NCBI GenBank assembly: GCA_947561585.1 | Contig: CANNZV010002600.1 | Location: forward strand, 27,411 to 91,410 | Direction: 5' to 3' | DNA length: 64,000 nucleotides | From: Caprella mutica | Taxonomy: Eukaryota; Arthropoda; Malacostraca; Amphipoda; Caprellidae | Shown here: in pieces, positions 1 to 8,382 of the stretch | Layout of the letters: the number at the start of each line of letters is the position of its first letter | Position numbering within the stretch: the stretch's first letter is position 1 | Notes under the pieces: model-generated | Seen by the model: only the letters and a program-made list of their open reading frames with translations | What the model was told of the DNA's origin: nothing | The model's database searches: none | Made by a program: the position numbers and the translations under genes

Positions 1-129
1 CATCAAGACACTCTACATCAAAACGACCTAGCAAAGACCGCATTCTTGGGTCTAGCTCGCCTTCTCCAACATGCCAAACCGCGATGGGAAGCCTACATCC
101 ATGATGTCGAAGCAAACCTGAAGCAATAA
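1..129 (+). CDS. 3' end of an unidentified protein (partial)
   Basis: An open frame runs from the first base of the window to a TAA at 127-129, giving 42 codons; the other two plus-strand frames are interrupted. The visible C-terminus is rich in Leu, Ala, His and Lys and looks like a short amphipathic helix ending in Asn-Leu-Lys-Gln. I do not recognise the family. It converges on the minus-strand gene that ends at 289. The 159 bases between them hold no obvious hairpin or further gene. The call rests only on the open frame at the window edge, so it could be a chance opening. Confidence 0.4.
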   Translation, partial: HQDTLHQNDLAKTAFLGLARLLQHAKPRWEAYIHDVEANLKQ

Positions 130-288
130 ACGCTCCCGTAAAGTAAGTTTGACCACCGCCGCAGATCGAGATTCCCCGGCGTGCCGCAGGGATGCGAGCT
201 GTTTGAACACTATTCATTGTAATCGCTCCTTCGAGTGCCAGATGTAACTATCATCGGTTCAGCTTTCGCCGTTTTCTAAATCAAACAC

Positions 289-1602
289 TCAATGCGAAGT
301 CTCAATCGCATCGAGCAACTCAGTTTTGGTGTCTCCATCAAGTTGAGAAAACCAAGATTCTTGTTGGATATTTAAGGGTGCCTGAAGGTTTGATATGAAC
401 ATGTGCCACACCTGTTCTGGATAGTCTATCGTTTTACTGATGCCAGCGATAGCACGAGCTGCCTCTAAAGGTGATGTCTCGATCATTTTGGAAAGAGCCC
501 CCTTTACAACGCCATGCCTAACACCAGGATCTTCAATCTGAAGCATTTCAGCTAGCCCATTGTCGACTTGGGTGATGCGAGATTGGCCGTAAATTTCAGC
601 GGATGAGATTTGATCGTCATAAGAGAGCTTATCAACCAGCCGCAAAAAATCACCACTGCCATCTGACGCCAGACTACGCGCTAATGCGCTACTAGCTTTG
701 GCCTTTTCTATCGGATTCTCTAAACTGCTTACCCATGCGAGAGAACGTTCTTTGTCATGCTTGAGTTGTGCCACAATTCCATAAATGATATTAGTGCGCC
801 CATGATGGCCATCCAGCGCCTCTCCAACACTTTCCGGAGTCAATGCTTCTGGATATAAAGAAAGGCCGAGAACTAGTTTGGTCATTTTTAGATCTTTAAA
901 CCAGGGAACATCGATCTCAAGATCAAGAAGAGCATCAAAGCTTTCGTTTGCATTGAGGGCAGAGTAAGCATCAAAAAAGGAAAACAATGTTTCAGAGTCG
1001 TTCGGGCTATCCCGCTCGTTGATAGACTCGACGAACTCTTTGAGCACTAGTGCTGGTGCCCTATTGCTGAATATGCGATGCATTAACTCATGTGGAGTGT
1101 CGCCAGATATGACTCCTAAGTCTGCTGCAGCAGCACATTTAAGTATGTCTCGCAATTGGAATCGATGAAGAAGCATTGCGTCAATAATTGCCGGCCATAC
1201 AGCGTGACGAAGGGTAGGGGGCAGAGCATTAACAAAAGTTGTGATCTCAGAAGCTACGGAGGTATTGCCAACATAACTACCTACACACTCTTCGATCACT
1301 ACTGGACTAGGATGTAGACGCCGGTCACCGAACCATTCTAACAGTACATCTCCTTTGGTTTGAGACAATGTCTTGATAGCCAGTCGGTAATCATGCCTAA
1401 AACTATCTGACGTTTTTGCGAGAGTGCTGCAAGCGAAGAGATCGTCGGTAACCCTCCCGGTACGATCTATAAGAGCGCTTGCAGTGACGTGTTTAACTCC
1501 TGTCAGTGGCGTGTAAGTTTCTGGCGTGGAGCGCTGCTTGATTTGGTCTATCAAGAAGGCGGCACAGATTCCGAGGCTGATTCCAAAAAGTGGACGGATC
1601 AT
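289..1602 (-). CDS. Membrane-anchored helical-repeat protein (unknown function)
   Basis: About 437 residues. The N-terminus is a short signal anchor (MIRPLFGISLGICAAFLID) and the rest is predicted mostly helical, with repeats of roughly 30-40 residues containing Ala-rich helices and phrases such as 'leaARAIAGI' and 'AKASSALARSLA'. The frame is also open from a TTG at 1629, which would overlap the upstream stop by 11 bases; ATG 1602 is preferred because it begins directly with the membrane segment, though its ribosome site is weak. It follows the 1619-3247 gene and is probably cotranscribed with it. The same repeat style occurs in that neighbour and in the 58215-59606 protein, so I infer a paralogous family that may act as an extracytoplasmic scaffold. 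The region is richer in A and T than most of the window. Confidence 0.7.
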   Translation of the reverse strand: MIRPLFGISLGICAAFLIDQIKQRSTPETYTPLTGVKHVTASALIDRTGRVTDDLFACSTLAKTSDSFRHDYRLAIKTLSQTKGDVLLEWFGDRRLHPSPVVIEECVGSYVGNTSVASEITTFVNALPPTLRHAVWPAIIDAMLLHRFQLRDILKCAAAADLGVISGDTPHELMHRIFSNRAPALVLKEFVESINERDSPNDSETLFSFFDAYSALNANESFDALLDLEIDVPWFKDLKMTKLVLGLSLYPEALTPESVGEALDGHHGRTNIIYGIVAQLKHDKERSLAWVSSLENPIEKAKASSALARSLASDGSGDFLRLVDKLSYDDQISSAEIYGQSRITQVDNGLAEMLQIEDPGVRHGVVKGALSKMIETSPLEAARAIAGISKTIDYPEQVWHMFISNLQAPLNIQQESWFSQLDGDTKTELLDAIETSH

Positions 1603-1618
1603 ATCTTTAGAATGATTC

Positions 1619-3247
1619 TCAAAGTCCAAGCGTTGGTCTTTTGTTTAGTTGGGTGACGGTATGCTCTCTTAAGGTGGGGTCTTCAATAGACTCCAGGATC
1701 GCAGATATAATGTTCGGATCGCTGAGTCGTTCACTTAATTGCGCAGCCAAACGATCTCTTTCGTTGGAAGGCGGAAGATCAAGAAGCCATTCACTTCCCC
1801 ATTTAGGGGCTGCGCCGAGAACCTGCTTTGCCAAAGACCTTGCCCCAACTTCCCTCAGATTTTCGTCAGGAAGTTCTGAGATCCAATCCCATAGTTGATC
1901 TGTTGCCGAATGTTCTAAGATGAAGGTGGAAGTTAAACCGTCCACAAATGTCTCTTTTTCAGAACTATCGTCTTCTAGATCTGATAGAGTTGACTTTGCA
2001 AGGGCCAAGCCTTTGTCTGAATGACCCGCACGCACAAATTCCTGCGCAGCCAGCTGACTAAAATGAAAATTTAGCGAATCCGGTACGTCGTCTAGCATAG
2101 TGGCTAGCATGTCGGGATTGTTCAGGATTACAGCCTTCGAGAAATTTGCGATGGCGCGTGCGCTTGCGATATGCGGATTATCGATCAGTATTTTGAGAGA
2201 AGTCTTAGGAGCAATCTCGGCCATTTTGCCGATGAATCGATTAAACCCCTGAACCTGTGTTTGCTCAGGAAGATCGAGAATCAGATCGGCAATCTGCTGC
2301 GGCTGGGTATTGTTGGAGAAAAGCGTGTCAATCGCCCCGGACAATATTCGGATATTTACATTATCCGATGTCGATTGTTGCTCTAGCCAATGAAGAGCTC
2401 CTGGAGCTGTAGTTACAACCGCCTGTTCGATGATCTGACGCCACTCTGATTCTACAAACTCGATGCTTGAAGAAATGGTTTTTAGAGATTCAAGATCCGA
2501 GGTTTTAGCCCATTTGCTAACTAGTCTTCTAATCTCTGGATCCTTGGTTGAAGAGTTAGCAATCAAAGGAAAAAAAATCTTCAGATCGGCTCCAACTGAA
2601 TATGCCTGCAAGAGTAAAGATCGAGTGTCATTCGATTCCTGACTTAGTAGATCAGTATTCTGGACAATTACCTCACTAAACCTGGCGGGATTAGATAGAA
2701 TTATGCGGCGGGCACCACTTTCTATAAGTTTATCATTGCTTGATAGGCATGACGTCAAGAATTGTGAGTATGGCTCCGAGAATGCCCAGTTACTCAGAAT
2801 TTCAACCAGGTCATTGATGTCATGTTGAGCAGCCTCTTTAAACAATCTGTGTGCCAAGGTGTCCTGCTTAGGGTGCCCATACTCTAAAATACTCTTCAGC
2901 AAGCAAGTAAGCCGAAAGGAGCTGCCGCAGTCTGTTTCGTCGTCCTCTGAGCGGGTCCATATTAGGGCAATTGTCAGATCTCTGTCTTCATGCCATTCTG
3001 GTCGAGAGATGCTTGGGTTGAGCTGCTTTGCCAATTGCATCGAAGCTTTGAACCTTTTTAGACCAGGTGGCATCGATTCTCGAACAGCGTTGAACTCAAA
3101 TAGATCTGGCTGTGAATTATTTGACCGCTCAATTGGCGGAATAGATTTGGTCTTAGCAGAAGTGGTGGTGTTATGTGTATCCGAACCTGTCGAAGACTTT
3201 CGTGTAAGGTTAATGGAAAAATACGTGACCGCAAAGCCAGTGAGCAT
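1619..3247 (-). CDS. Membrane-anchored helical-repeat protein (paralogue)
   Basis: About 542 residues: an N-terminal transmembrane anchor (LTGFAVTYFSINL), a Ser/Thr-rich linker, then an all-helical domain of repeats. The last third shows the repeat best: Trp-x-x-x-Leu-Pro followed by Arg and Ala/Leu-rich helices ('DWISELPDENLREVGARSLA', 'EWLLDLPPSNERDRLAAQLS'). The frame is open to a GTG at 3304, but ATG 3247 is chosen because GAGGTGG (complement of 3257-3263) lies nine bases upstream while the GTG has no ribosome site. The repeat resembles that of 58215-59606. Its function is not known; the repeat suggests a protein-binding solenoid outside the membrane. Confidence 0.7.
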   Translation of the reverse strand: MLTGFAVTYFSINLTRKSSTGSDTHNTTTSAKTKSIPPIERSNNSQPDLFEFNAVRESMPPGLKRFKASMQLAKQLNPSISRPEWHEDRDLTIALIWTRSEDDETDCGSSFRLTCLLKSILEYGHPKQDTLAHRLFKEAAQHDINDLVEILSNWAFSEPYSQFLTSCLSSNDKLIESGARRIILSNPARFSEVIVQNTDLLSQESNDTRSLLLQAYSVGADLKIFFPLIANSSTKDPEIRRLVSKWAKTSDLESLKTISSSIEFVESEWRQIIEQAVVTTAPGALHWLEQQSTSDNVNIRILSGAIDTLFSNNTQPQQIADLILDLPEQTQVQGFNRFIGKMAEIAPKTSLKILIDNPHIASARAIANFSKAVILNNPDMLATMLDDVPDSLNFHFSQLAAQEFVRAGHSDKGLALAKSTLSDLEDDSSEKETFVDGLTSTFILEHSATDQLWDWISELPDENLREVGARSLAKQVLGAAPKWGSEWLLDLPPSNERDRLAAQLSERLSDPNIISAILESIEDPTLREHTVTQLNKRPTLGL

Positions 3248-3316
3248 TGTGATGCACCACCTCAAACAGCCTGAGGCGAAAAATAGTGTTAGTAAATGTC
3301 TCACAGTAGTTGATTG

Positions 3317-3363
3317 TCTAGCACGATCTTGATCATCGCATAGCGCCTCAAGATCGTGCTAGA
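3317..3363 (-). terminator. Perfect 16-bp inverted repeat, probable terminator
   Basis: The arms at 3317-3332 and 3348-3363 are exact reverse complements (TCTAGCACGATCTTGA against its complement) around a 15-base spacer. It lies 23 bases past the stop of the Tat-exported protein (3386) and upstream of the 3247 start, so it most simply ends the short upstream transcript. There is no clear T-run on the minus strand after the stem, so a role as a binding site is also possible. Confidence 0.6.
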
Positions 3364-3385
3364 GCTACTAGTAGTCTTTTGTCGC

Positions 3386-3721
3386 TTAGGATACGCTATC
3401 AATAATCCAGCCTCGTCCACTCGTATAGGTGCAAACGGCTTGACACGTTGAGATCTGGTTTGTTACAGGATCTGTGCAGCTTAGGGGATTGCAGGTTCCC
3501 GCTGAACCATTCTGAGGGTGCCCCCCACCATCCGCGCTGCAAGCGACTGTTAGATTGTTCACGTAGTCATTACAATACTGCGCAATAACTCCATTAGGTG
3601 CGCCGCTGCTAGCAGCCGCACTTCCAACCATCGCCGCTCCCATCCCAAAGAATAGGGCTCTCGTTCCCGTCGCCTTGATGAAGCGGCGCCGACTTACTTG
3701 TTTATCTAGGTTATTATCCAT
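3386..3721 (-). CDS. Small Tat-exported cysteine-rich protein
   Basis: 111 residues from ATG 3721. The N-terminus carries a twin-arginine signal (SRRRFIK at residues 10-16) followed by a hydrophobic, Ala/Gly-rich segment ending near residue 39. The mature part of about 70 residues has six cysteines (50, 61, 77, 82, 93, 97), suiting three disulfides or a metal/cofactor site; Tat export implies folding, possibly with a cofactor, before export. The frame is open further upstream to 3814, but that extension would run into the divergent GTPase gene and would bury the Tat signal. No family recognised. It is divergently arranged with a COG0523 metallochaperone 52 bases away. Confidence 0.7.
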   Translation of the reverse strand: MDNNLDKQVSRRRFIKATGTRALFFGMGAAMVGSAAASSGAPNGVIAQYCNDYVNNLTVACSADGGGHPQNGSAGTCNPLSCTDPVTNQISTCQAVCTYTSGRGWIIDSVS

Positions 3722-3773
3722 AGCGCAATGATGTTGACATACCCCCCCCTTGTCGTGGCAAGACATTTGTGGC

Positions 3774-4898
3774 ATGAAAACAGACAAAAATGACAAAAGA
3801 CCAACATTTATCATGTTGGGAGGCTTTCTTGGGGCAGGTAAAACGACGTCGCTGTTGCGCTTAGCGGCTCATTTGCAAGGATTTGGGAAGACCGTGGGGA
3901 TCATCACGAATGATCAGGCAGAGGGGCTCGTCGACACGGCTTTGGCGGAGGCGGTGGATTTGCCAGTGCGTGAGATCGCGGGTGGGTGCTTCTGTTGTAA
4001 GAGCGAGAATCTCGTCGAAGCCCTGGAGCGACTGGAGGAGGAGAAGCAGCCTGATGTGTTCATTGCGGAACCGGTGGGGAGCTGCACGGATCTCATGGCG
4101 ACGGTGAGCGTGCCGTTGAAGCAGGTTTACAAGAAGGACTTTCGTTACGCGCCCTACTCGGTGGTGATCGATCCCTATCGGGCGATGCAAACGTTAGGAG
4201 TGGGCTATGAAGAAGCGGTCTTCTCACCGGATATCAATTACATCTATCGCAAACAGTTAGAGGAGGCCGAGATCTTGGTGATCAACAAGGTGGATGTCGT
4301 CTCGGAAGAGCGTCTAGCGGAATTGCGAGAAGCGCTCTCTAAGGAGTATCCGGACGCGCAGATCTTTGAAGTGGCGAGTCGCGAGGGTAATGGACTAGAG
4401 CCCTGGTTTGAGATGTTGATAGAGCAGGAGAGCGATCCACAACGCTTGATGGAGGTCGACTATGAGCGATACGGGGTGGGAGAGGCTTTGTTAGGCTGGT
4501 ACAATGCCAAGGTGACCTTGACGCCGACATTGAAAGATCTTGATGGGAATGAATGGCTCGCCGCACTGATGGGGCGCCTGCATGAGAGTCTGAAAGAGAA
4601 GGGTGTGGAGATTGCGCATCTCAAGACAGTTCTGGTAGCTCCAGATGGTTATCTTGCTAGTATGCAGCTCACGCGGACGGCTGAGGAACCGAAGTTTACG
4701 CGACGTTTGGAGAATAGCGCGTTGGGCGATGGTGGTGCTGAGCTGACGATCAATCTACGTGCGGAGGCTGAGCCTGACGTTCTAGAGGAATGTGTGGCGG
4801 TGGTGCTGGGAACGGAAGCCACGATCGGTAAAGCGGAGGCCTTTCGGCCTGGTCAACCGACGCCTACGCATCGCGCGACGTCGTTGGCGAGTGGGTGA
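3774..4898 (+). CDS. CobW/COG0523-family G3E GTPase (metal chaperone type)
   Basis: 374 residues. Walker A is GGFLGAGKTT (residues 16-25), followed by the metal-binding C-x-C-C motif GGCFCC (70-75) typical of COG0523 metallochaperones, and the guanine-specificity motif NKVD (171-174). The C-terminal domain, after about residue 215, is divergent from classic CobW. Members insert or deliver metals such as zinc or cobalt to client proteins using GTP. The frame is open to a TTG at 3750, but ATG 3774 puts the P-loop at the usual distance from the N-terminus. The divergent gene encodes a Tat-exported six-cysteine protein, a possible client (inference). No zinc-responsive operator was recognised. 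It is convergent with the Gfo/Idh/MocA gene across a repeat-bearing gap. Confidence 0.9.
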   Translation: MKTDKNDKRPTFIMLGGFLGAGKTTSLLRLAAHLQGFGKTVGIITNDQAEGLVDTALAEAVDLPVREIAGGCFCCKSENLVEALERLEEEKQPDVFIAEPVGSCTDLMATVSVPLKQVYKKDFRYAPYSVVIDPYRAMQTLGVGYEEAVFSPDINYIYRKQLEEAEILVINKVDVVSEERLAELREALSKEYPDAQIFEVASREGNGLEPWFEMLIEQESDPQRLMEVDYERYGVGEALLGWYNAKVTLTPTLKDLDGNEWLAALMGRLHESLKEKGVEIAHLKTVLVAPDGYLASMQLTRTAEEPKFTRRLENSALGDGGAELTINLRAEAEPDVLEECVAVVLGTEATIGKAEAFRPGQPTPTHRATSLASG

Positions 4899-4950
4899 GG
4901 TTTGGGGGAGCCATCAAGACGAAATCGTTTCTCCAAAGCTTCTGAGTTTT

Positions 4951-4968
4951 ACCACGGAGGCACGGAGG
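4951..4968 (+). repeat. 18-bp dispersed repeat, ACCACGGAGGCACGGAGG
   Basis: This 18-mer differs by one base from the complement of 23471-23488. Both copies lie beside a 47-bp double-hairpin element and in the same orientation relative to it. A fragment, ACCACGGAG, also occurs near 10588, between two other convergent genes. It appears to be a dispersed intergenic word rather than coding sequence. Confidence 0.65.
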
Positions 4969-4985
4969 GGAAATGGAAGATTAGA

Positions 4986-5032
4986 GTAGCTCCGGCATCC
5001 AGCCGGGGACAAGAGCTGGAAGCTCTTGCTAC
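4986..5032 (-). repeat. 47-bp double-hairpin repeat, copy 1
   Basis: Read on the minus strand, this is GTAGC, a six-base arm, TTCCA, the complementary arm, a short linker with CCCCGGC, a five-base loop, GCCGGA and GCTAC. The first stem here is AAGAGC/GCTCTT. Two other copies of exactly the same length lie at 18831-18877 and 23394-23440, with different first-stem bases that still pair. It sits between convergent genes, and its outer end supplies the TAG stop of the Gfo/Idh/MocA gene. Possible roles are a bidirectional terminator or a REP-like mobile palindrome. Confidence 0.85.
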
Positions 5033-6147
5033 CTTAAAGGTAATCTGACGGTTTGCCCGGTGCTAGCTGATTCGCGGGCGGCATCGAGGATTTCGGTTAC
5101 GATGTGGTTGTTCTCCAAGGAGGAGAGTTTGTCAGGTTCTGCGGTGCCACGGACGCGTGCGGCTAGATAAGCGAAGGGCTCGTCATAGGGCTTTGGGCGG
5201 GCGGGTGAGCGGACGGCGGCGGCTGGGGCGCTGGTGTCTTTGAGTTTGATGCTATGGTTTGCCATGGTGTTGGCGTAGCCTTCGGCTCCGTAGACTTCCA
5301 TGTCTTTGCGGTTGTAGGGCCAATTCCAGGAGGCTTGGATGATGCCTTGGGTCTTGGGATAGGTTAGGAGGATGGTGGCTTCGTCGTCGACTTTGGGATA
5401 CTTGTCAGGTTTGATTTGCTGAGTGATAGCGGTGACGGTGAGGGGGCGTTCGTTGTCCATGAGCCAGGTGATGAGATTGGCTCCGTAGCAGCCGAAATCT
5501 GTGAGTGCGCCGCCACCGTTGAGGACGGGGTCGGTGAGCCATTCTAGGAACTCTTCATTGCAGCCAATTTCGATGGGGCCCTGATGACCGTCGTGCACGA
5601 CAATCTTGCGGAGGTCGCCGAGGACTTTCTGATCATGTGCTAGGGCGTAGGCGTGGTGATTGCTACGGTACCAGGTGGTCTCGTAGTTTACGAGGACCTC
5701 GACGTTATGTTCTTTCGCTGCTTTGGCCATGGCTTGGGCATGCTCCATGTTCACTGCGAGAGGTTTCTCCATCATGACGTGGATGCCGCGCGGGGCGCAG
5801 ATTTCGACGACCTTGCGATGATCAAACGTGCTCGTGAAGACGGCGACGGCTTCTGGCTTGGTCGTGTCTAACATCGTTTCGAGGTCTGCGTGCCACAGTT
5901 CTTTGTTGAGCTTGTGCTGTGTCAGGAGGCGGTTGGCGAGATCTTCGTTTGGTTCGGAAATGCCGACTATCTCGAGATCGCCACGATTCCGCTTGCGGCT
6001 GAGGATGCCGTGAACATGGGCGTGGACGAGACCGACCACGCCGATTCGGACGGGAGGCTCCTTCTCCGCTGTCTCCTGCGCATGCAGCGGGCTGCAAGTG
6101 AGGAGGATGAGTGGAACGGCGGTGAAGAGATAGGACCAAAGCTTCAT
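5029..6147 (-). CDS. Exported Gfo/Idh/MocA-family oxidoreductase
   Basis: 372 residues. A signal peptide (about residues 1-23, ending LHAQE) is followed by an NAD(P)-binding Rossmann fold (RIGVVGLVHAHVHG, about 34-47) and the family's catalytic EKP motif (residues 127-129, MMEKPLAVN). The C-terminal half carries the GFO_IDH_MocA alpha/beta domain. Members oxidise or reduce sugars and inositols; an exported form, common in Verrucomicrobia and Planctomycetes, suggests periplasmic sugar work with a pre-bound cofactor (inference). The ATG at 6147 is close to that of the divergent polyphosphate kinase frame. The stop codon lies inside the 47-bp repeat, so the last residues may have been altered by insertion of that element. 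Confidence 0.9.
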   Translation of the reverse strand: MKLWSYLFTAVPLILLTCSPLHAQETAEKEPPVRIGVVGLVHAHVHGILSRKRNRGDLEIVGISEPNEDLANRLLTQHKLNKELWHADLETMLDTTKPEAVAVFTSTFDHRKVVEICAPRGIHVMMEKPLAVNMEHAQAMAKAAKEHNVEVLVNYETTWYRSNHHAYALAHDQKVLGDLRKIVVHDGHQGPIEIGCNEEFLEWLTDPVLNGGGALTDFGCYGANLITWLMDNERPLTVTAITQQIKPDKYPKVDDEATILLTYPKTQGIIQASWNWPYNRKDMEVYGAEGYANTMANHSIKLKDTSAPAAAVRSPARPKPYDEPFAYLAARVRGTAEPDKLSSLENNHIVTEILDAARESASTGQTVRLPLR

Positions 6148-6224
6148 GCCCTATGAGACCATTTGATGCTGAGTTTGTCACAGGAAACGGCTTGCTAGCG
6201 GGGAGAACTCGGTGCCAATTTCGG

Positions 6225-8342
6225 GTGGTGTCTGTTTCCTATTTCAATCGTGAACTCAGCTGGCTGCAATTCAACCAGCGGGTGCTTTGGGAGGCTGAAC
6301 GCGAGTCGTTGCCGCTGCTGGAACGGGTCAAGTTCTTGGCCATCAGTGCGTCGAATTTGGACGAGTTTTTCATGGTGCGGGTGGGCGGGCTGCAGACGCT
6401 GGTCAAGACGGGGGCGCGGACGCGAGATCTGAATGGGCTGACGCCGGTGCAGCAGATGCGGCAGATTCGCAAAGAGGTGCGGGCTCACTACGAAGACCAG
6501 TATCGGATTTGGAGGACGCTGTTAGAGCCGACGCTGACGGCGCAAGGGATTCGCCATCGTCGGATGGATCAGATTACGACGCAGGCACGCGAGATGCTCA
6601 AGCAACACTTCGCTGAAGAGGTGGAGGAGCTTCTAAATCCGGTAGCGTTGGATCCTGAAGATGAGCGGTTTCGTATTCCGGGTCGTCGGTTGTGTGTCTT
6701 GTTAGATGTGGGTCCTAAGGGGAAGCCTGAGAGCAAGGCGCGTCGCTCGATCGTCATGGCTATTCCGAATGGCTTGCCTCGGTTTCTCCGTGTGCCGGAG
6801 ACGGAAGGGTATGAGTTTGTGCTTTTGGAAGAGCTTATCCAAGAGTTTGCCGGTGAGATGTTTCCGAAGGAGGAGATTTACGCGTCCGGGTGTTTCCGGC
6901 TGACTCGAAATGGCGACATTCCGGTGCAAGAAGATTACGCGGAGGATCTGGCCGAGGCGATGGAAGGCGTTCTCACAGCACGCAAGTTTAGTAGTCTGGT
7001 TCGGTTGGAGATTCCCAAGCGCACTTCGAAGCCGTTGCTCCAAGTCTTGCTGGCCTGCACGGGGGCGAAGGAGCGCGATGTTTATCGGGTGCCGAGTTTG
7101 GTTGATCTTTCCAGTCTGATGGCAATCGCGTCGCTTGATGACTTTGAGCATCTGCGAGAGCCTGTTTGGAAGCCGCAGCCTTGTGTGGCTTTGCAGCATC
7201 ATTCCATCTTTGAGGTGCTTGATGATCAGGATCTGCTCTTACATCACCCTTACGATAGCTTCGAGCCGGTGATTCGTTTGGTGGAAGAAGCAGCGGATGA
7301 TCCCGATGTCATTGCGATCAAGCAAGTGCTGTATCGGACTGCTAGCGATAGCAGGATCATCACAGCCCTGATCCGGGCGGCTCAGAAGGGGAAGAATGTG
7401 GTGGTGCTCGTTGAGCTCAAGGCACGATTTGATGAAGCTCGTAATCTAGAGCGTGCCGAAGCGCTAGAGTTGGCAGGTGCGCAAGTGGTCTACGGGATCA
7501 AGGGGCTCAAATGTCACGCCAAAGCTTGCCTGGTCATGCGGCGGGAGGCGGGGCGTCTTCGTCGGTATGTGCATTTCGGGACTGGAAATTACAACGAATC
7601 GACAGCGCAGCTTTATACGGATGTGAGTTACCTTACGGCGCGCTCCGACTACGGGCGGGATGCGGCGGCATTCTTCAATGGGATCACGGGGCGGTCGCAG
7701 TGGTTGGACTTGCGAAAGTTGCAACCGGCACCGACTCGGATGAAGAAGGCTTTGCTAGAGCTAATCGCTTTTGAGCGCGACCAAGCGAAGCAAGGAGAGC
7801 CCGCGGAGATCATGGCGAAGGTGAATAGCCTGCAAGACAAAGAGATTATCGATGCTCTCTATGAAGCCTCTCAAGCGGGTGTGAAGATTCAGCTCATGGT
7901 GCGCGGTATTTGCTGCCTCCGCCCGCAGGTGCCTGGTCTGAGCGAAACGATCGTCGTGCATAGCTTGATCGATCGTTATCTAGAGCACGCGCGGGTCTTT
8001 AGCTTTCATCATGGAGGTGAGGAGGAGGTCTATCTTTCCAGCGCGGACTGGATGCGCCGCAATCTCGACAAGCGGGTGGAGCTCATGGTTCCGATCGAAG
8101 ATTCAGAGAGTCGGGATGCGCTCCTGAGCATTCTTCGTAAGCAGTTCAAAGACAACGTGCAGGCGTGGTTTCTTGATGCATCTGGCAACTATGGTCCTGC
8201 GATCAATGGTCAGAAATCGGCCTATCGTTTGCAGGCGGAATTCGCTCGAGAAGCGGCGAAGCGGACTGAAGAGGCGCAGCGGCGTGTAGCGGATGTCTTG
8301 GAAATGCACCTGCCGCCAGACGAGACGACTCAGGTTTCTTAG
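6225..8342 (+). CDS. ppk1: Polyphosphate kinase 1
   Basis: About 705 residues, the normal length. It makes and degrades polyphosphate using ATP. The N domain begins with YFNRELSWLQFNQRVL and ASNLDEFFMVRVGGL. The two catalytic phospholipase-D-like regions follow, with the phosphorylated His expected in GLKCHAKACL, then HFGTGNYNESTAQLYTD, and the second conserved His in YLEHARVFSFHHGG followed by SSADWMRRNLDKRVE. The frame is open from ATG 6153, only five bases from the divergent ATG at 6147, but the extra 24 residues have no family counterpart, so GTG 6225 or GTG 6228 is preferred; neither has a strong ribosome site, so the start is unsure. No exopolyphosphatase gene is adjacent. Confidence 0.95.
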   Translation: MVSVSYFNRELSWLQFNQRVLWEAERESLPLLERVKFLAISASNLDEFFMVRVGGLQTLVKTGARTRDLNGLTPVQQMRQIRKEVRAHYEDQYRIWRTLLEPTLTAQGIRHRRMDQITTQAREMLKQHFAEEVEELLNPVALDPEDERFRIPGRRLCVLLDVGPKGKPESKARRSIVMAIPNGLPRFLRVPETEGYEFVLLEELIQEFAGEMFPKEEIYASGCFRLTRNGDIPVQEDYAEDLAEAMEGVLTARKFSSLVRLEIPKRTSKPLLQVLLACTGAKERDVYRVPSLVDLSSLMAIASLDDFEHLREPVWKPQPCVALQHHSIFEVLDDQDLLLHHPYDSFEPVIRLVEEAADDPDVIAIKQVLYRTASDSRIITALIRAAQKGKNVVVLVELKARFDEARNLERAEALELAGAQVVYGIKGLKCHAKACLVMRREAGRLRRYVHFGTGNYNESTAQLYTDVSYLTARSDYGRDAAAFFNGITGRSQWLDLRKLQPAPTRMKKALLELIAFERDQAKQGEPAEIMAKVNSLQDKEIIDALYEASQAGVKIQLMVRGICCLRPQVPGLSETIVVHSLIDRYLEHARVFSFHHGGEEEVYLSSADWMRRNLDKRVELMVPIEDSESRDALLSILRKQFKDNVQAWFLDASGNYGPAINGQKSAYRLQAEFAREAAKRTEEAQRRVADVLEMHLPPDETTQVS

Positions 8343-8382
8343 AGGGCTTGCACTTTGCATCAGTTGAGACCCATAGTCGGGC

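Noticed and set aside
2859..3332. A 157-codon plus-strand frame opposite the second helical-repeat gene
   Set aside because: Antisense to a gene with a good ribosome site and recognisable repeats; no features of its own.
6153..6224. ATG 6153 as the start of polyphosphate kinase
   Set aside because: It is five bases from a divergent ATG, has no ribosome site, and adds residues not seen in the family before YFNRELSW.
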